Origin: Herbaspirillum sp. Sphag64
GTDB taxonomy: Bacteria > Pseudomonadota > Gammaproteobacteria > Burkholderiales > Burkholderiaceae_D
Direction of reading: 5' to 3'
DNA length: 64,000 bases
NCBI RefSeq assembly: GCF_014192645.1
Contig: NZ_JACHYE010000005.1
Coordinates: forward strand, 124,001-188,000
The notes under the pieces were generated by a model, which saw nothing but the letters and a program-made list of their open reading frames with translations, searched no databases and had not been told where the DNA came from. This document shows, piece by piece, positions 35,428-44,258 of this stretch (position 1 is the stretch's first letter; every line of letters begins with the position of its first letter). Position numbers and translations under genes: made by a program.

Positions 35428-36594
35428 ATGGCGATTATCTGGGAGCCTACGCTCGATCCCCAAGCGAGCGCCTGGCGCAGCATTGCAAGGCAAGTCGCGC
35501 AGGATCATGTCGCGCCCAAAGCTGCCGAGATCGATCGCAATCAACGTTACCCTCGCGAGACCGTCGAGCTTCTCTACGACTGCGGAATTGCGACCATGTT
35601 CCTGCCACAGGAATACGGCGGCAGTGGTGCCTCGCTGATGGCTTTTTGCGCGGTGGTGGAAGAGCTCGCGCAAGCCTGCGCTTCCACCAGCGGTATCGTG
35701 GCAACGCTGCAGCTTGGTGCCTGGCCACTGTTGCGTGCGGGGAGTGAGACACAGAAAGAGACGTATATTGGCGCGATGGCACGCGAGCGCAAAACAATTT
35801 CATTTGCGCTCAGTGAGCAGGAAGCCGGCTCGGACCCTTCCAGCATGCAGACGCTGGCGCTTCCGGAAAACGGTGGCTGGCGCTTGCGTGGTACCAAGCG
35901 CTGGATCGGTGGCAGCGGTGAATGCGCCTATTACCTGGTGTTTGCACAAACCGCGCTGGGACAGGGGCGGCGCGGCATTGCGGCCTACATCGTGGATGCT
36001 GATGCAGAGGGTGTCAGCAATGCGGCACCCGAAGACAAGATGGGCATGCGTGGCACCGTCAACAGCAGTGTGCACTTCGATACCTGGGTCGCAGCTGAGG
36101 CGATGATCGCTGGTCCAGGTCGCGCACTCAAGCTTGCACTCGAAGCACTCAACGTCGGGCGCGTGGTGGTAGCAGCGCAGGCCAACGGAATTGCATTAGC
36201 CGCATTCAGCGCTGCAGCCCAGCGTGCAACGGCTCGCACGGCGTTTGGACAAGTGCTCATTGACCATCAAGGTATCGGTTTTCAACTCGCAGATGTCGCA
36301 ACACGGCTATCAGCAGGTAGAATGCTTGCATACGAAACCGCCCGCAACTTCGATACTGGCAAGGATGTCGCACTGATCGGTGCCCAGGCAAAATTGTTCT
36401 GTAGCGAGGCTGCACACGATGCGGTCGATATTGGGGTTCAAGTATTTGGAGCGGAAGGTTTCGTCAAGCCTTCGCTCGTCGAGCGCCTGTACCGGGATCA
36501 GCGCGCCACCGAAATTTACGAAGGTACTTCGGAGATCCAGAGACTGGTGCTCGCACGCGCGATACACGCCGAGTTTAATGAGGAGGGAGCATAA
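35428..36594 (+). CDS. acyl-CoA dehydrogenase
   Basis: The 388-residue FAD enzyme introduces an alpha,beta double bond into an acyl-CoA and passes electrons to ETF. Signatures are FALSEQEAGSDPSSM (flavin/substrate motif), WIGGSGECAYYLVFAQ, RTAFGQ.LIDHQ and the catalytic Glu in IYEGTSEIQRLVLAR. GGAG lies 6 bases before the ATG. It begins a plus-strand operon with a TetR regulator (start directly after its stop), a CoA ligase and a binding protein. The ligase would supply its acyl-CoA substrate. Confidence 0.92.
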   Translation: MAIIWEPTLDPQASAWRSIARQVAQDHVAPKAAEIDRNQRYPRETVELLYDCGIATMFLPQEYGGSGASLMAFCAVVEELAQACASTSGIVATLQLGAWPLLRAGSETQKETYIGAMARERKTISFALSEQEAGSDPSSMQTLALPENGGWRLRGTKRWIGGSGECAYYLVFAQTALGQGRRGIAAYIVDADAEGVSNAAPEDKMGMRGTVNSSVHFDTWVAAEAMIAGPGRALKLALEALNVGRVVVAAQANGIALAAFSAAAQRATARTAFGQVLIDHQGIGFQLADVATRLSAGRMLAYETARNFDTGKDVALIGAQAKLFCSEAAHDAVDIGVQVFGAEGFVKPSLVERLYRDQRATEIYEGTSEIQRLVLARAIHAEFNEEGA

Positions 36595-37254
36595 ATGAAG
36601 GTCGAAACAGTAAGTCCACCATCGAAAACCGATGTGGTAACCGCGGCAGAATCAGACCCACGAAGTGAGATTCTCGATGCAGCTGCACTGGCATTCATGA
36701 CCAAAGGGTATGCCGCTACTAGCATTGATGATGTCGCTGACATTCTCAGTGCCACTAAAGGCAAGATCTACCATCACTATCGCAAGAAGGCTGATCTGTT
36801 CTTCGATGTCCACAAACGTGGCATGGAAATGGATCTGGGAGCAGTACAGTCCGCGGCTATTGAGCCGCATACGAATGCGGTTGAGAAATTACGCGCGATG
36901 GTCATGGCACATATCACCGTCATCATGGATCATCTACCGTATCAGCGGGTTGCAGTACAAGGCCTGGAAATGCATCTGGCCGGTGAAACCACTGCCTCAC
37001 AACGTACCGTGCTGGCAGAAATCCTAGTATTGCGCGATCAGTATGAAACGCTGTTTCGCGAAGCAATTCAACAAGTGCTTGATGAAGGTCACGCCCCACA
37101 ACAACAATTACATATCGTCGTGAAAGCCTTTTTTGGCGCCCTGAACTGGACCACCATCTGGTACCGTCCACGCCCCGACCAAACCGAAGAAGAAAAACTG
37201 GGTCTGGCGGCGTCGATTGCGACCTTTGCCATTCGTGGTCTCGGGGCACAGTAA
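36595..37254 (+). CDS. TetR-family regulator
   Basis: The 219-residue regulator has an N-terminal helix-turn-helix (about 20-65: ILDAAALAFMTKGYAATSIDDVADILSATKGKIYHHYRKKADLF) and a C-terminal helical ligand domain of the TetR_C (KstR2/FadR-like) sort. Its ATG touches the stop of the acyl-CoA dehydrogenase gene, and its stop overlaps the start of the CoA ligase gene. TetR proteins in such operons usually repress them and sense the acyl-CoA intermediate. That role is inferred. Confidence 0.9.
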   Translation: MKVETVSPPSKTDVVTAAESDPRSEILDAAALAFMTKGYAATSIDDVADILSATKGKIYHHYRKKADLFFDVHKRGMEMDLGAVQSAAIEPHTNAVEKLRAMVMAHITVIMDHLPYQRVAVQGLEMHLAGETTASQRTVLAEILVLRDQYETLFREAIQQVLDEGHAPQQQLHIVVKAFFGALNWTTIWYRPRPDQTEEEKLGLAASIATFAIRGLGAQ

Positions 37255-38579
37255 TGCCCGTTGCTGTGCCTGCACATCTTGATCCCGCCGAAAGTTGGGA
37301 TCGTGCCACACTGGAAGCATTCCAGCTGACGCAATTGCGCAAGCAAATGTCCAGGCTCAGCCAGGACAGTGACTATTACGCACCACTGCTGCGGCGGCTC
37401 GGCTGGGACGTCAGCGAGCTGCGCTCGCTGGCTGATCTTGCCAGGCTGCCATTCACTTACAAAAATAATTATGTCGCTTCACTCGCAGCGCAACCACCGT
37501 TAGGCGGTTTCATGGCGGTCCCGCGCAGCGAGGTGCAGCGCATCCATTTTTCTTCCGGCACCACGACGATACCAACCCCACAGTTCTGGACTGGTACCGA
37601 TCTTGAGCGCTGGGCGCAACTGTACGCGCGCCATGCGCACTCACAGGGCATTGGCGCTGACGATATCGTGCAATGCCTGTTCAGCTATACCTGGTTCGTC
37701 GGTGGTCTTGGCGCGACTGCCGGGTATCAGCGTACCGGTGCCATGGTAATCCCGGCCGGCAGCCAGGATACCGAGCGGCAGATCCATACCTTGTTCACCT
37801 ATGGCACCACCGTGCTATGTGGTACGCCATCGTTCATTACCCATCTGGCCGAGGAAGTCCGCAAACGCGGACTCGATCCGGCCGCGTCGAGTGTACGCAC
37901 CATCATGGTTGGTGGTGAACCCGGTGCCAGCATACCGGCAACACGGGCGCGTATTGAAGCGCTGTGGGGAGCGCGCTGCTATGATGCCTATGGCTGTCTC
38001 GAATTCCAGCCCATTGCCGGTGAATGCAGTGCTCAGGATGGTCTGCATCTGGCCGAAGATTTTGCCTATGCCGAAGTGGTCAATGCCGATACCGGAATCG
38101 CCGTTAAGGATGGGACCCCCGGCGTCCTGGTGCTGACCCATCTGGACAAGCAGGCGGGGCCACTGGTTCGCTGGTGGACTGGCGACATTGTTGTGCGTGA
38201 CCAGACTCCATGTCATTGCGGCCGAACCCATGCGCGACTCAAGGGTGGCGTGCGCGGTCGCGCCGATGACATGCTGGTCATCCGCGGCGTCAATGTCTTT
38301 CCCTCTGCGGTCGAAGAACTGGTGCGCCGGACTCCCGGGCTAGGCGATGAGTACCAGTTGGTGCTTGACCGCTCGGTGCGCGATGCTGCTGGCTTCATGA
38401 AGAGCCTGCATCTGCGGGTCGAGCAGATCGACACCGCTGCGGATGCACAACAATTGGCAACGCAACTGGCGCAGGAGATCAAAAAGGTACTCTCCGTCAC
38501 GGCCAAGATCGATGTCCTGCCATTGGGCACACTGACCCGGTTCACGCACAAGGCCAAACGGGTTGTTACAGAAGAGTGA
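37254..38579 (+). CDS. CoA ligase, phenylacetate-CoA ligase (PaaK)-like
   Basis: The 441-residue AMP-forming ligase activates a carboxylic acid to its CoA thioester. Motifs are the P-loop HFSSGTTTIPTP, VGGEPGASIPATR, the adenylate motif YDAYGCLEF and the hinge VRGRADDMLVIRGVNVFPSAVEELV. Zinc-like Cys/His residues (CHCGR) are in the PaaK position. PaaK-type enzymes act on aryl or small acids. Here the neighbours (acyl-CoA dehydrogenase, hydro-lyase, lyase) suggest an aliphatic or branched dicarboxylic acid, but this is inference. GTAATG overlap with the TetR gene indicates coupling. Confidence 0.87.
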   Translation: MPVAVPAHLDPAESWDRATLEAFQLTQLRKQMSRLSQDSDYYAPLLRRLGWDVSELRSLADLARLPFTYKNNYVASLAAQPPLGGFMAVPRSEVQRIHFSSGTTTIPTPQFWTGTDLERWAQLYARHAHSQGIGADDIVQCLFSYTWFVGGLGATAGYQRTGAMVIPAGSQDTERQIHTLFTYGTTVLCGTPSFITHLAEEVRKRGLDPAASSVRTIMVGGEPGASIPATRARIEALWGARCYDAYGCLEFQPIAGECSAQDGLHLAEDFAYAEVVNADTGIAVKDGTPGVLVLTHLDKQAGPLVRWWTGDIVVRDQTPCHCGRTHARLKGGVRGRADDMLVIRGVNVFPSAVEELVRRTPGLGDEYQLVLDRSVRDAAGFMKSLHLRVEQIDTAADAQQLATQLAQEIKKVLSVTAKIDVLPLGTLTRFTHKAKRVVTEE

Positions 38580-38685
38580 GGTCAACGCAGCACAATTCAT
38601 GGGGCATACGACATACGAGCAGGTATCCACTGACTTCGGTAGCATGCAAAGCTTGTTGCTGTCACGCTATCTACAAGGATTTACC

Positions 38686-39795
38686 ATGAATATGCTGGCC
38701 TTCCTCCGAACGTCCCGTTCGTTTGCGCTAACAATGCTGAGTTGCTTGCTGATAGTAGCGCTAAGCAGCTACCAGGCCCAGGCACAGAGCAAACCTTCCA
38801 CGGCAAAAGAAAAAGTTACCATCGCCATCGGCACTGAGGTACTCGATGCCTCGCAGGTCAACAATACCTCGCTGCCCACCTATACCAAATGCTGGGAGAA
38901 GGAAGGTCTCGACGTCACACTGCAGCCGACCAATTCCACCACGGCCATGCAGGCAGTGTTGAGTGGCCAGGCAGACTTCGTCAACATGGGTCCGGCTGCT
39001 GCCATCATTGCGCGTTCCAAGGGTGCGCCGATCAAGGCGGTCTATCTCAACATGCGACACAACTTCCAGTTCCCGGTCGTGCTGGACTCCTCGCCGATCA
39101 AAACGCTGGCCGACTTCAAGGGCAAGACCATCGGCGTGGCGTCCTACGGCGCGCAAATGGTGCAGATCTTCCGGGGCATGTTGAGCGAGGCCGGACTGAA
39201 TCCGGACAAGGATGTCACCTTTGTCGAAACGGGTACCGGTGCGCAGGCAATTTCTGCGCTGGTGCATGGCAAGGTCGATATCTGGGGTACCTGGGATTCA
39301 CAGATTGCTACGGCCGAAAATCAAGGAATCAAACTACGTCGCTTTAGCTCGCCATTTGCTGAAAAGCTGAACTTCGGCGGCTCCTACTTCGTACGTGATG
39401 ACATGATCAGTAAGCGCCCTCGTGTGATCGAAAAAACACTGCGTTGTGTCGCGATGGGTTCGCTGACCGCACTGACCAACCCGCAGGGAGCGCTCAAGGT
39501 GCACTGGCAGGTTTTCCCGCTGACAAAGCCATCGAGCCTCGATGACGCTACGGCGATCCGACAAGGACTTCACATCATCAATACCCGCAATGATTTTCTG
39601 AAACTGGAACCGGGTGTGCAATGGGGAGAAATTCCTGCCAGCGCTGTCGCCAACATGGTGGCCTTCATGAAGGCTGGGAATGTGATACAGACCAGCCCTA
39701 AGCTGGAAGATTTGTACACCAATCAATTCATTGCTGCGATCAATGATTTTGATCACCCCAAGGTCATTGCCGCGGCAAAAGCCCTACCACAATAA
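38686..39795 (+). CDS. ABC transporter substrate-binding protein, NMT1/SsuA family
   Basis: The 369-residue protein starts at ATG 38686 (AAGGA seven bases before) and has a signal peptide of about 33 residues (ending AQAQ). The mature protein has the SsuA/TauA/NMT1 pattern: VLSGQADFVNMGPAAAIIARSKGAPIKAVY and LADFKGKTIGVASYGAQM. It likely binds the acid imported by the permease and ATPase at 30661-32282. Splitting an importer over two divergent operons implies that both operons serve one pathway. It lies 106 bases after the ligase, so it may have extra regulation. Confidence 0.88.
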   Translation: MNMLAFLRTSRSFALTMLSCLLIVALSSYQAQAQSKPSTAKEKVTIAIGTEVLDASQVNNTSLPTYTKCWEKEGLDVTLQPTNSTTAMQAVLSGQADFVNMGPAAAIIARSKGAPIKAVYLNMRHNFQFPVVLDSSPIKTLADFKGKTIGVASYGAQMVQIFRGMLSEAGLNPDKDVTFVETGTGAQAISALVHGKVDIWGTWDSQIATAENQGIKLRRFSSPFAEKLNFGGSYFVRDDMISKRPRVIEKTLRCVAMGSLTALTNPQGALKVHWQVFPLTKPSSLDDATAIRQGLHIINTRNDFLKLEPGVQWGEIPASAVANMVAFMKAGNVIQTSPKLEDLYTNQFIAAINDFDHPKVIAAAKALPQ

Positions 39796-39845
39796 AATAA
39801 ACAGTTAAACGCAAGAGAAACGCAACCAGGCCGAAAGGGGAATGG

Positions 39846-40163
39846 TCAGGCTTTTTCGGTCTTGACTGCCGCAGCAGGCGCCGTAGAACGCGCCGATGCT
39901 ACCGCCTTACCGACCTTTTTAGCCACCACCACATGCGGCGTTTGTGCCGCCACACCGGTCGCTGCCCGGGCTGCATGTTGCTTGACCTTGGCACCTAATA
40001 CCGTAGAGAACTTTGCAGGAGCCGCTGCCGATGTTGCACCGGTAGCAGCAGTCGTCGTGGTGGCGGCAGCGTCTCCTGCGACCGTGGTGGCCTTCGTCAC
40101 AGAAGCTGCCGTGGCAGTTCGCATAGTCGCTGGCGTCGAGCCGCTGATAGGTGGCGTAGTCAT
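39846..40163 (-). CDS. alanine/threonine-rich small basic protein
   Basis: The 105-residue predicted protein is very rich in Ala and Thr (runs such as AAATTTTAATGATSAAAPA) with a Lys-rich second half (KVKQHAARAA, VAKKVGKAVASARS, ending KTEKA). GAGGAG lies upstream of the ATG with a spacing of about ten bases. The character recalls histone-H1-like or phasin-like tails, but no family can be named. A longer frame on the opposite strand (39862-40206) is an alternative but has no clear ribosome binding site. Hypothetical. Confidence 0.5.
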   Translation of the reverse strand: MTTPPISGSTPATMRTATAASVTKATTVAGDAAATTTTAATGATSAAAPAKFSTVLGAKVKQHAARAATGVAAQTPHVVVAKKVGKAVASARSTAPAAAVKTEKA

Positions 40164-40202
40164 GCGACTATTTTACTCCTCGTCAATTTTCGAACAAGAG
40201 TC

Positions 40203-40481
40203 TTAAATCAGACCGTCAGTTTTCAACGACGGGCTGGTCAGATGCTCAAGCCGACCAAGCCAGGCAATGGCATGGTGCCGATCTGCCCCGCACATATCAG
40301 AAGATGCCTGTAGGCCACCGCAAAATGACGGCCGCTCCGGCTTGCCGAAAATAGCGCAGCGCATATCTGCCATCAATTGTACGCAGGCAACTCCAGCCGG
40401 CTTGCCATCAGGCATCCCCGGAATCGGGCTGGTGATCGAAGGTGCGATACAGCAGGCACCGCAAAGTGGGCGACAGTTCAT
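40203..40481 (-). CDS. YkgJ-family cysteine-cluster protein
   Basis: The 92-residue protein starts at ATG 40481 ([11 protein letters not shown]). It has the family's ordered cysteines [37 protein letters not shown] and MCG, thought to bind a metal, probably zinc or an Fe-S cluster. The function of the family is unknown. A longer frame to 40550 is not needed. It lies 39 bases upstream of the alanine-rich gene and could be transcribed with it. Confidence 0.83.
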   Translation of the reverse strand: MNCRPLCGACCIAPSITSPIPGMPDGKPAGVACVQLMADMRCAIFGKPERPSFCGGLQASSDMCGADRHHAIAWLGRLEHLTSPSLKTDGLI

Positions 40482-40694
40482 GACAATCTTGCAAGGGAAG
40501 GACGGCAGCCCCAATAACAGACAGGCGCGCATTGTAACGCCGATTGCCATACTGCCTGCAAGCCTGCTGCTGCCTTGGCAAAGCGTGGCGCAGCATATTC
40601 TTATCTGATTATCTTCGTTACCAAGCGCAGGAGGCTGCCAGATAATTTCTGATTAGTCAGTCCCCCTTCGTCCATCTCGCAAAAAAAGGTAATC

Positions 40695-41906
40695 ATGTCT
40701 CACGCTTCTACTGCCGCGAACTCCGACCCACTGCTTAGCCGCTTTCAAGATATCTTTGATCGTATCGCCGCAGGTAGCATCGCACGCGAAAACGACAGAA
40801 CCTTGCCCTTTGAGGCCGTGCAATGGCTCAAGGATAGTGGCTTTACTTCGCTGCGTGTACCGCAGCAACAAGGTGGCAGCGGCGTCAGCCTGTCGCAGTT
40901 TTTCAGCCTGCTAATCCGTCTGGCAGAGGCAGACTCCAATCTGCCGCAGATTCTGCGTGTCAACGCCGGTTTTACCGAACTGCTGCTAGAGCGCAAGGAC
41001 GATGCCGATACCCGCCATTGGCTCAGCGTCATCGGCAGCGGTCAAAGTGTTGGTGCAGCAACCTCGGAGCGCACCAACAGCACTACTAATTCGGTCGTAC
41101 TGAGCAGCGATAGCCAGCCGGATCATTGGCGTCTCAATGGCGAAAAATATTACTCCACCGGCACACTCTATGCCGACTGGATTCTGGTACGAGCACATGA
41201 CCAGGAATCGGATCTCAATGTACTGGTCAGGAGCGATGCACCGGGCGTACAGCGTATCGATGACTGGGATGGCTTCGGTCAACGCCTGACAGGCAGTGGC
41301 ACTACCCGCTTTGAAGACGTACTGGTGCCTCGGGCACAGATTCTGGATCGCTATCATGCCTCGCAACCGCGTCGCAACAGCATCATCACGACCTTCTATC
41401 AGACGGTGCATCTGGCCACGCTGGCTGGCATCGCACGCGCCGTGCAACGTGATGCTGTCGCCTTTACGCAGGCGCGCACCCGCACTTTCGGCGTTCCCGG
41501 CCAGTCCAGCCCGCGGGACAATCCCCTGGTACATCGGGTGGTTGGCCGACTCGCCAGTCTGGCATGGTCGTCCGAGCAACTCGTCAACGCGCTGGCTGGC
41601 GCCATCGACAAGGTACATCTGGCACGTCTAGCCGGTCACGCCAGCACGGCAGATTACGTCGCGCTGGATATTCAAACCTTCCAGGCACAGCAAATCGTCA
41701 TCGGCCAGGTACTGGAAGCAACGACCTTGTTGTTCGAGGTCGGTGGTGCTTCAGCTACCAGCGACAAGCGCCGTCTGGATCGCCACTGGCGCAATGCACG
41801 TACGCTGGCCTCGCATAACCCCGCAACCCAGCGCGAAGCTGCCATCGGCGATTTCCATCTCAACGACAATGCGCCCAACGAGCGCTTTGCGCTGGCCTAC
41901 GCCTGA
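40695..41906 (+). CDS. sfnB: SfnB-family sulfur acquisition oxidoreductase
   Basis: The 403-residue protein belongs to the acyl-CoA dehydrogenase fold, but to the flavin-dependent monooxygenase-like SfnB/DszC branch. It has SLRVPQQQGGSGVSLSQFFSLLIRLAEADSN, GAATSERTNS, the substrate-pocket WRLNGEKYYSTGTLYADW and a His-rich C-terminal part (RRLDRHWRNARTLASHNPATQREAAIGDF) typical of this branch instead of the ACAD catalytic Glu. SfnB proteins help use organosulfur compounds such as dimethyl sulfone. Reduced flavin would come from a separate reductase, not seen here. The following NlpA-type binding protein supports a sulfur role. Confidence 0.88.
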   Translation: MSHASTAANSDPLLSRFQDIFDRIAAGSIARENDRTLPFEAVQWLKDSGFTSLRVPQQQGGSGVSLSQFFSLLIRLAEADSNLPQILRVNAGFTELLLERKDDADTRHWLSVIGSGQSVGAATSERTNSTTNSVVLSSDSQPDHWRLNGEKYYSTGTLYADWILVRAHDQESDLNVLVRSDAPGVQRIDDWDGFGQRLTGSGTTRFEDVLVPRAQILDRYHASQPRRNSIITTFYQTVHLATLAGIARAVQRDAVAFTQARTRTFGVPGQSSPRDNPLVHRVVGRLASLAWSSEQLVNALAGAIDKVHLARLAGHASTADYVALDIQTFQAQQIVIGQVLEATTLLFEVGGASATSDKRRLDRHWRNARTLASHNPATQREAAIGDFHLNDNAPNERFALAYA

Positions 41907-41923
41907 CCGAGAGAAAATCCAAT

Positions 41924-42757
41924 ATGCGCACTTCCTATTTCAAACATTTGGCATCGCTGAGTCTGCTGGCACTGTCCAGCCTTAACCTTAGTACCGTGCA
42001 GGCAGCCAGCAATCTATCTACCAACGAATTACGGGTGGGCTTTGTGCCCGGGCCTTATATTGATGAGTTCAAAATTGGTGTGCAGCCAGTACTGGAAAAG
42101 AAAGGCTACAAGATCAAATATTACGAGTTCAGTACCGGACTGGAGGCCAACACTGCCGTTTTCAAGGACGATATCGATGCCAACGTGATGCAACACGCGG
42201 TCTTTCTGAAGTCCTACAACGATCGTAATCAGACTGATCTGGTCGGCATTGTTCAGGTACCAACACCACCGATGGGGCTGTACTCAAAAAAGCACCACAG
42301 TCTGGAAGGCCTGAAAAAGGGCTTCACCGTGGCGGTGCCGAATGACCCGGTCAATCTGCAACGTGCGCTGCACATCCTGCAACATCTTGGCTGGATCAAA
42401 ATCAGGGAAAATGCCAATCCGGTGGATGTCAGTGAACTCGACGTCGTCGAAAACAAGGTCGGTCTGAAGCTGGTTTTGCTGGAAAACGCACAGGGACCGC
42501 GTGCTCTTGATGATGCTGACTTCGCTGCGATTCAGGGAAATTTTGCCATCTTCGCCAAACTCAAATTAAGCGAAGCATTCATTCTGGAAGACATGACAGC
42601 GCCCTACATCAATGTCTTGGTCGTGCGCAAAGGCAAGCAGACTGCCCAATTTTCGCGTGATCTGGTGGAGGCCTATCAATCCGATACGTTCCAGAAAGCG
42701 ATTCGGGCAGACCATTTCTATGACGGCTTTCGCTTGCCCGACTATTTCAAGAAATAA
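41924..42757 (+). CDS. MetQ/NlpA-family ABC substrate-binding protein
   Basis: The 277-residue protein has a signal peptide (about 1-28, ending VQA). Unlike standard MetQ it has no lipobox Cys, so it should be soluble in the periplasm. The body fits the NlpA family: LRVGFVPGPYIDEF, FKDDIDANVMQHAVFLKSYN, GLYSKKHHSLEGLKKG, VAVPNDPVNLQRALHILQHLGWI and the late YINVLVVRKG. It would bind methionine or another sulfur compound. MetN and MetI partners are not in the window. It lies 17 bases after sfnB in one operon. Confidence 0.87.
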   Translation: MRTSYFKHLASLSLLALSSLNLSTVQAASNLSTNELRVGFVPGPYIDEFKIGVQPVLEKKGYKIKYYEFSTGLEANTAVFKDDIDANVMQHAVFLKSYNDRNQTDLVGIVQVPTPPMGLYSKKHHSLEGLKKGFTVAVPNDPVNLQRALHILQHLGWIKIRENANPVDVSELDVVENKVGLKLVLLENAQGPRALDDADFAAIQGNFAIFAKLKLSEAFILEDMTAPYINVLVVRKGKQTAQFSRDLVEAYQSDTFQKAIRADHFYDGFRLPDYFKK

Positions 42758-42784
42758 TCTGTGCCTTAGCACCTGAACACGCTA

Positions 42785-42804
42785 CCGCCTGAACATTCAG
42801 GCGG
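42785..42804. terminator. perfect inverted repeat between convergent genes
   Basis: CCGCCTGAA (42785-42793), CA, then TTCAGGCGG (42796-42804): a perfect 9-bp stem with a 2-base loop. It lies after the NlpA-type gene and reaches into the last codons of the convergent LLM gene. A short T stretch on either side is lacking, so it may act as a bidirectional, weak terminator. Confidence 0.5.
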
Positions 42805-44161
42805 CCTTGTGCTGCTGGTTGCTCTGTGCAAATACACTTGCTGGCCGCGCCAGTCCCAGATGCTCGCGCAAGGTAGTGCCGCTGTATTCGCGTCGGAAGA
42901 TTCCGCGCTGCTGCAGGATCGGCACAACACCATCGACAAAATCCTGAAGACCACCCGGTAAAGCATCCGGCATCAGATTGAAGCCATCGGCAGCGCCGGC
43001 CCGGAACCAGTGTTCAATATCGTCCGCAATTTGCTCGGGTGTACCTACCAACACGCGATGACCACCGCCGCCACTGAGTGCATAGATCAATTGCCGAACC
43101 GTCTGCCCATGGTGCCGTGCCAGCGCTAGTGTGGCGTTGAAGAAGGTATGGTTGCCGTTGCCGCCATTAGGCAAGGCAAGATTGTCCGGCAATGCCTCAT
43201 CAAGCTTGAGTCGGTCAGCGCTAATGCCAAGAATCCCGGCGAGGCGGTTCAGACTGTAACTCCAGGGAATCAGATCAATCAGTTGATCACGTCGCTGACG
43301 TGCCTCGGCCTCGGTGGCACCGATAACGGTTGCCAGTCCTGCCAGAATTTTGACCGCGTGCGGACCGCGTCCGAAGGCCGCTGCGCGACTGTTGATATCG
43401 CAGCTGTAGGCCAGTGATTCTTCCAGTGACTGCGAGGCTGAAAATACAGCCTCCGCATGACGCGCAGCCAGTTCGCGACCATCCCCCGAACCACCTGCCT
43501 GTACCAGCACCGGCTGCCCCTGTGGTGAGCGTGGCAGATTGAGTGGTCCGTATACGGAAAAATGGGCTCCGCGATGGGCAACCGGATGCACCTTGGTCAC
43601 ATCGATAAAGCGTCCGTCGGTCTTGTCACCAATGACAGCATCGTCTTCCCAGCTGTCCCAGAGCAGTTTGACCACCTCGGTGAATTCGTGGGCACGCGCA
43701 TAGCGGGCGGCGTGATCCGGTACGGCGTCATGACCGAAGTTGCGCGCCGATGCCAGATCAGCGGTGGTCACCACATTCCAGCCAGCACGACCATGGCTGA
43801 CATGGTCTAGCGTCGCAAAGCGACGCGCGATATTGTAGGGCTCGTTGTAGCTGGTGGAGGCAGTACCGATGACCCCGATGCGTGAAGTCGCCGCCGCGAT
43901 GCTTGCCAGCAGAACAGTCGGCTCCAGCGCCGTGATGGGGCGAAAGTCGATCTGCTCAACGATAGAAGCATTGTCCGCCAGGAATACGGCATCAAATTTG
44001 GCAGCTTCGGCAAGTTGAGCGATACGGATGTAATGATTCACATCGCTGAAAGCGTATGGATCGGCATCCGGCAAACGCCAGGCCGAGGGCACAAAGCCGG
44101 AGTGCAGGATATTGACATTCAGATGCAGGCTGCGCGCTTGCTCGTGCTGGTGTTCGCTCAT
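42797..44161 (-). CDS. LLM-class flavin-dependent monooxygenase, NtaA/SnaA/DszA family
   Basis: The 454-residue TIM-barrel enzyme uses FMNH2 and O2. Motifs are AAKFDAVFLADN, the family stretch RFATLDHVSHGRAGWNVVTT, and SPQGQPVLVQAGGSGDGRELAARHAEAVFSA. These match the nitrilotriacetate/dibenzothiophene-sulfone/alkanesulfonate branch. Convergent with sfnB and the NlpA-type gene, it fits an organosulfur role: C-S bond cleavage releasing sulfite. A flavin reductase is not nearby. The ATG at 44161 has no strong ribosome binding site. Confidence 0.88.
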   Translation of the reverse strand: MSEHQHEQARSLHLNVNILHSGFVPSAWRLPDADPYAFSDVNHYIRIAQLAEAAKFDAVFLADNASIVEQIDFRPITALEPTVLLASIAAATSRIGVIGTASTSYNEPYNIARRFATLDHVSHGRAGWNVVTTADLASARNFGHDAVPDHAARYARAHEFTEVVKLLWDSWEDDAVIGDKTDGRFIDVTKVHPVAHRGAHFSVYGPLNLPRSPQGQPVLVQAGGSGDGRELAARHAEAVFSASQSLEESLAYSCDINSRAAAFGRGPHAVKILAGLATVIGATEAEARQRRDQLIDLIPWSYSLNRLAGILGISADRLKLDEALPDNLALPNGGNGNHTFFNATLALARHHGQTVRQLIYALSGGGGHRVLVGTPEQIADDIEHWFRAGAADGFNLMPDALPGGLQDFVDGVVPILQQRGIFRREYSGTTLREHLGLARPASVFAQSNQQHKAA

Positions 44162-44258
44162 GACGGTGCAGTCCCTTGGGCAGAAAAGAAAAGTCGATTC
44201 TCTTGCGCCACCATCGGCACCGCCACGAATAAATCTGCATATTCATATTTGGCAGAGT

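Noticed and set aside
39862-40206. Plus-strand ORF opposite the Ala/Thr-rich gene
   Set aside because: Biased composition makes both strands open; the minus-strand frame has the better ribosome binding site.
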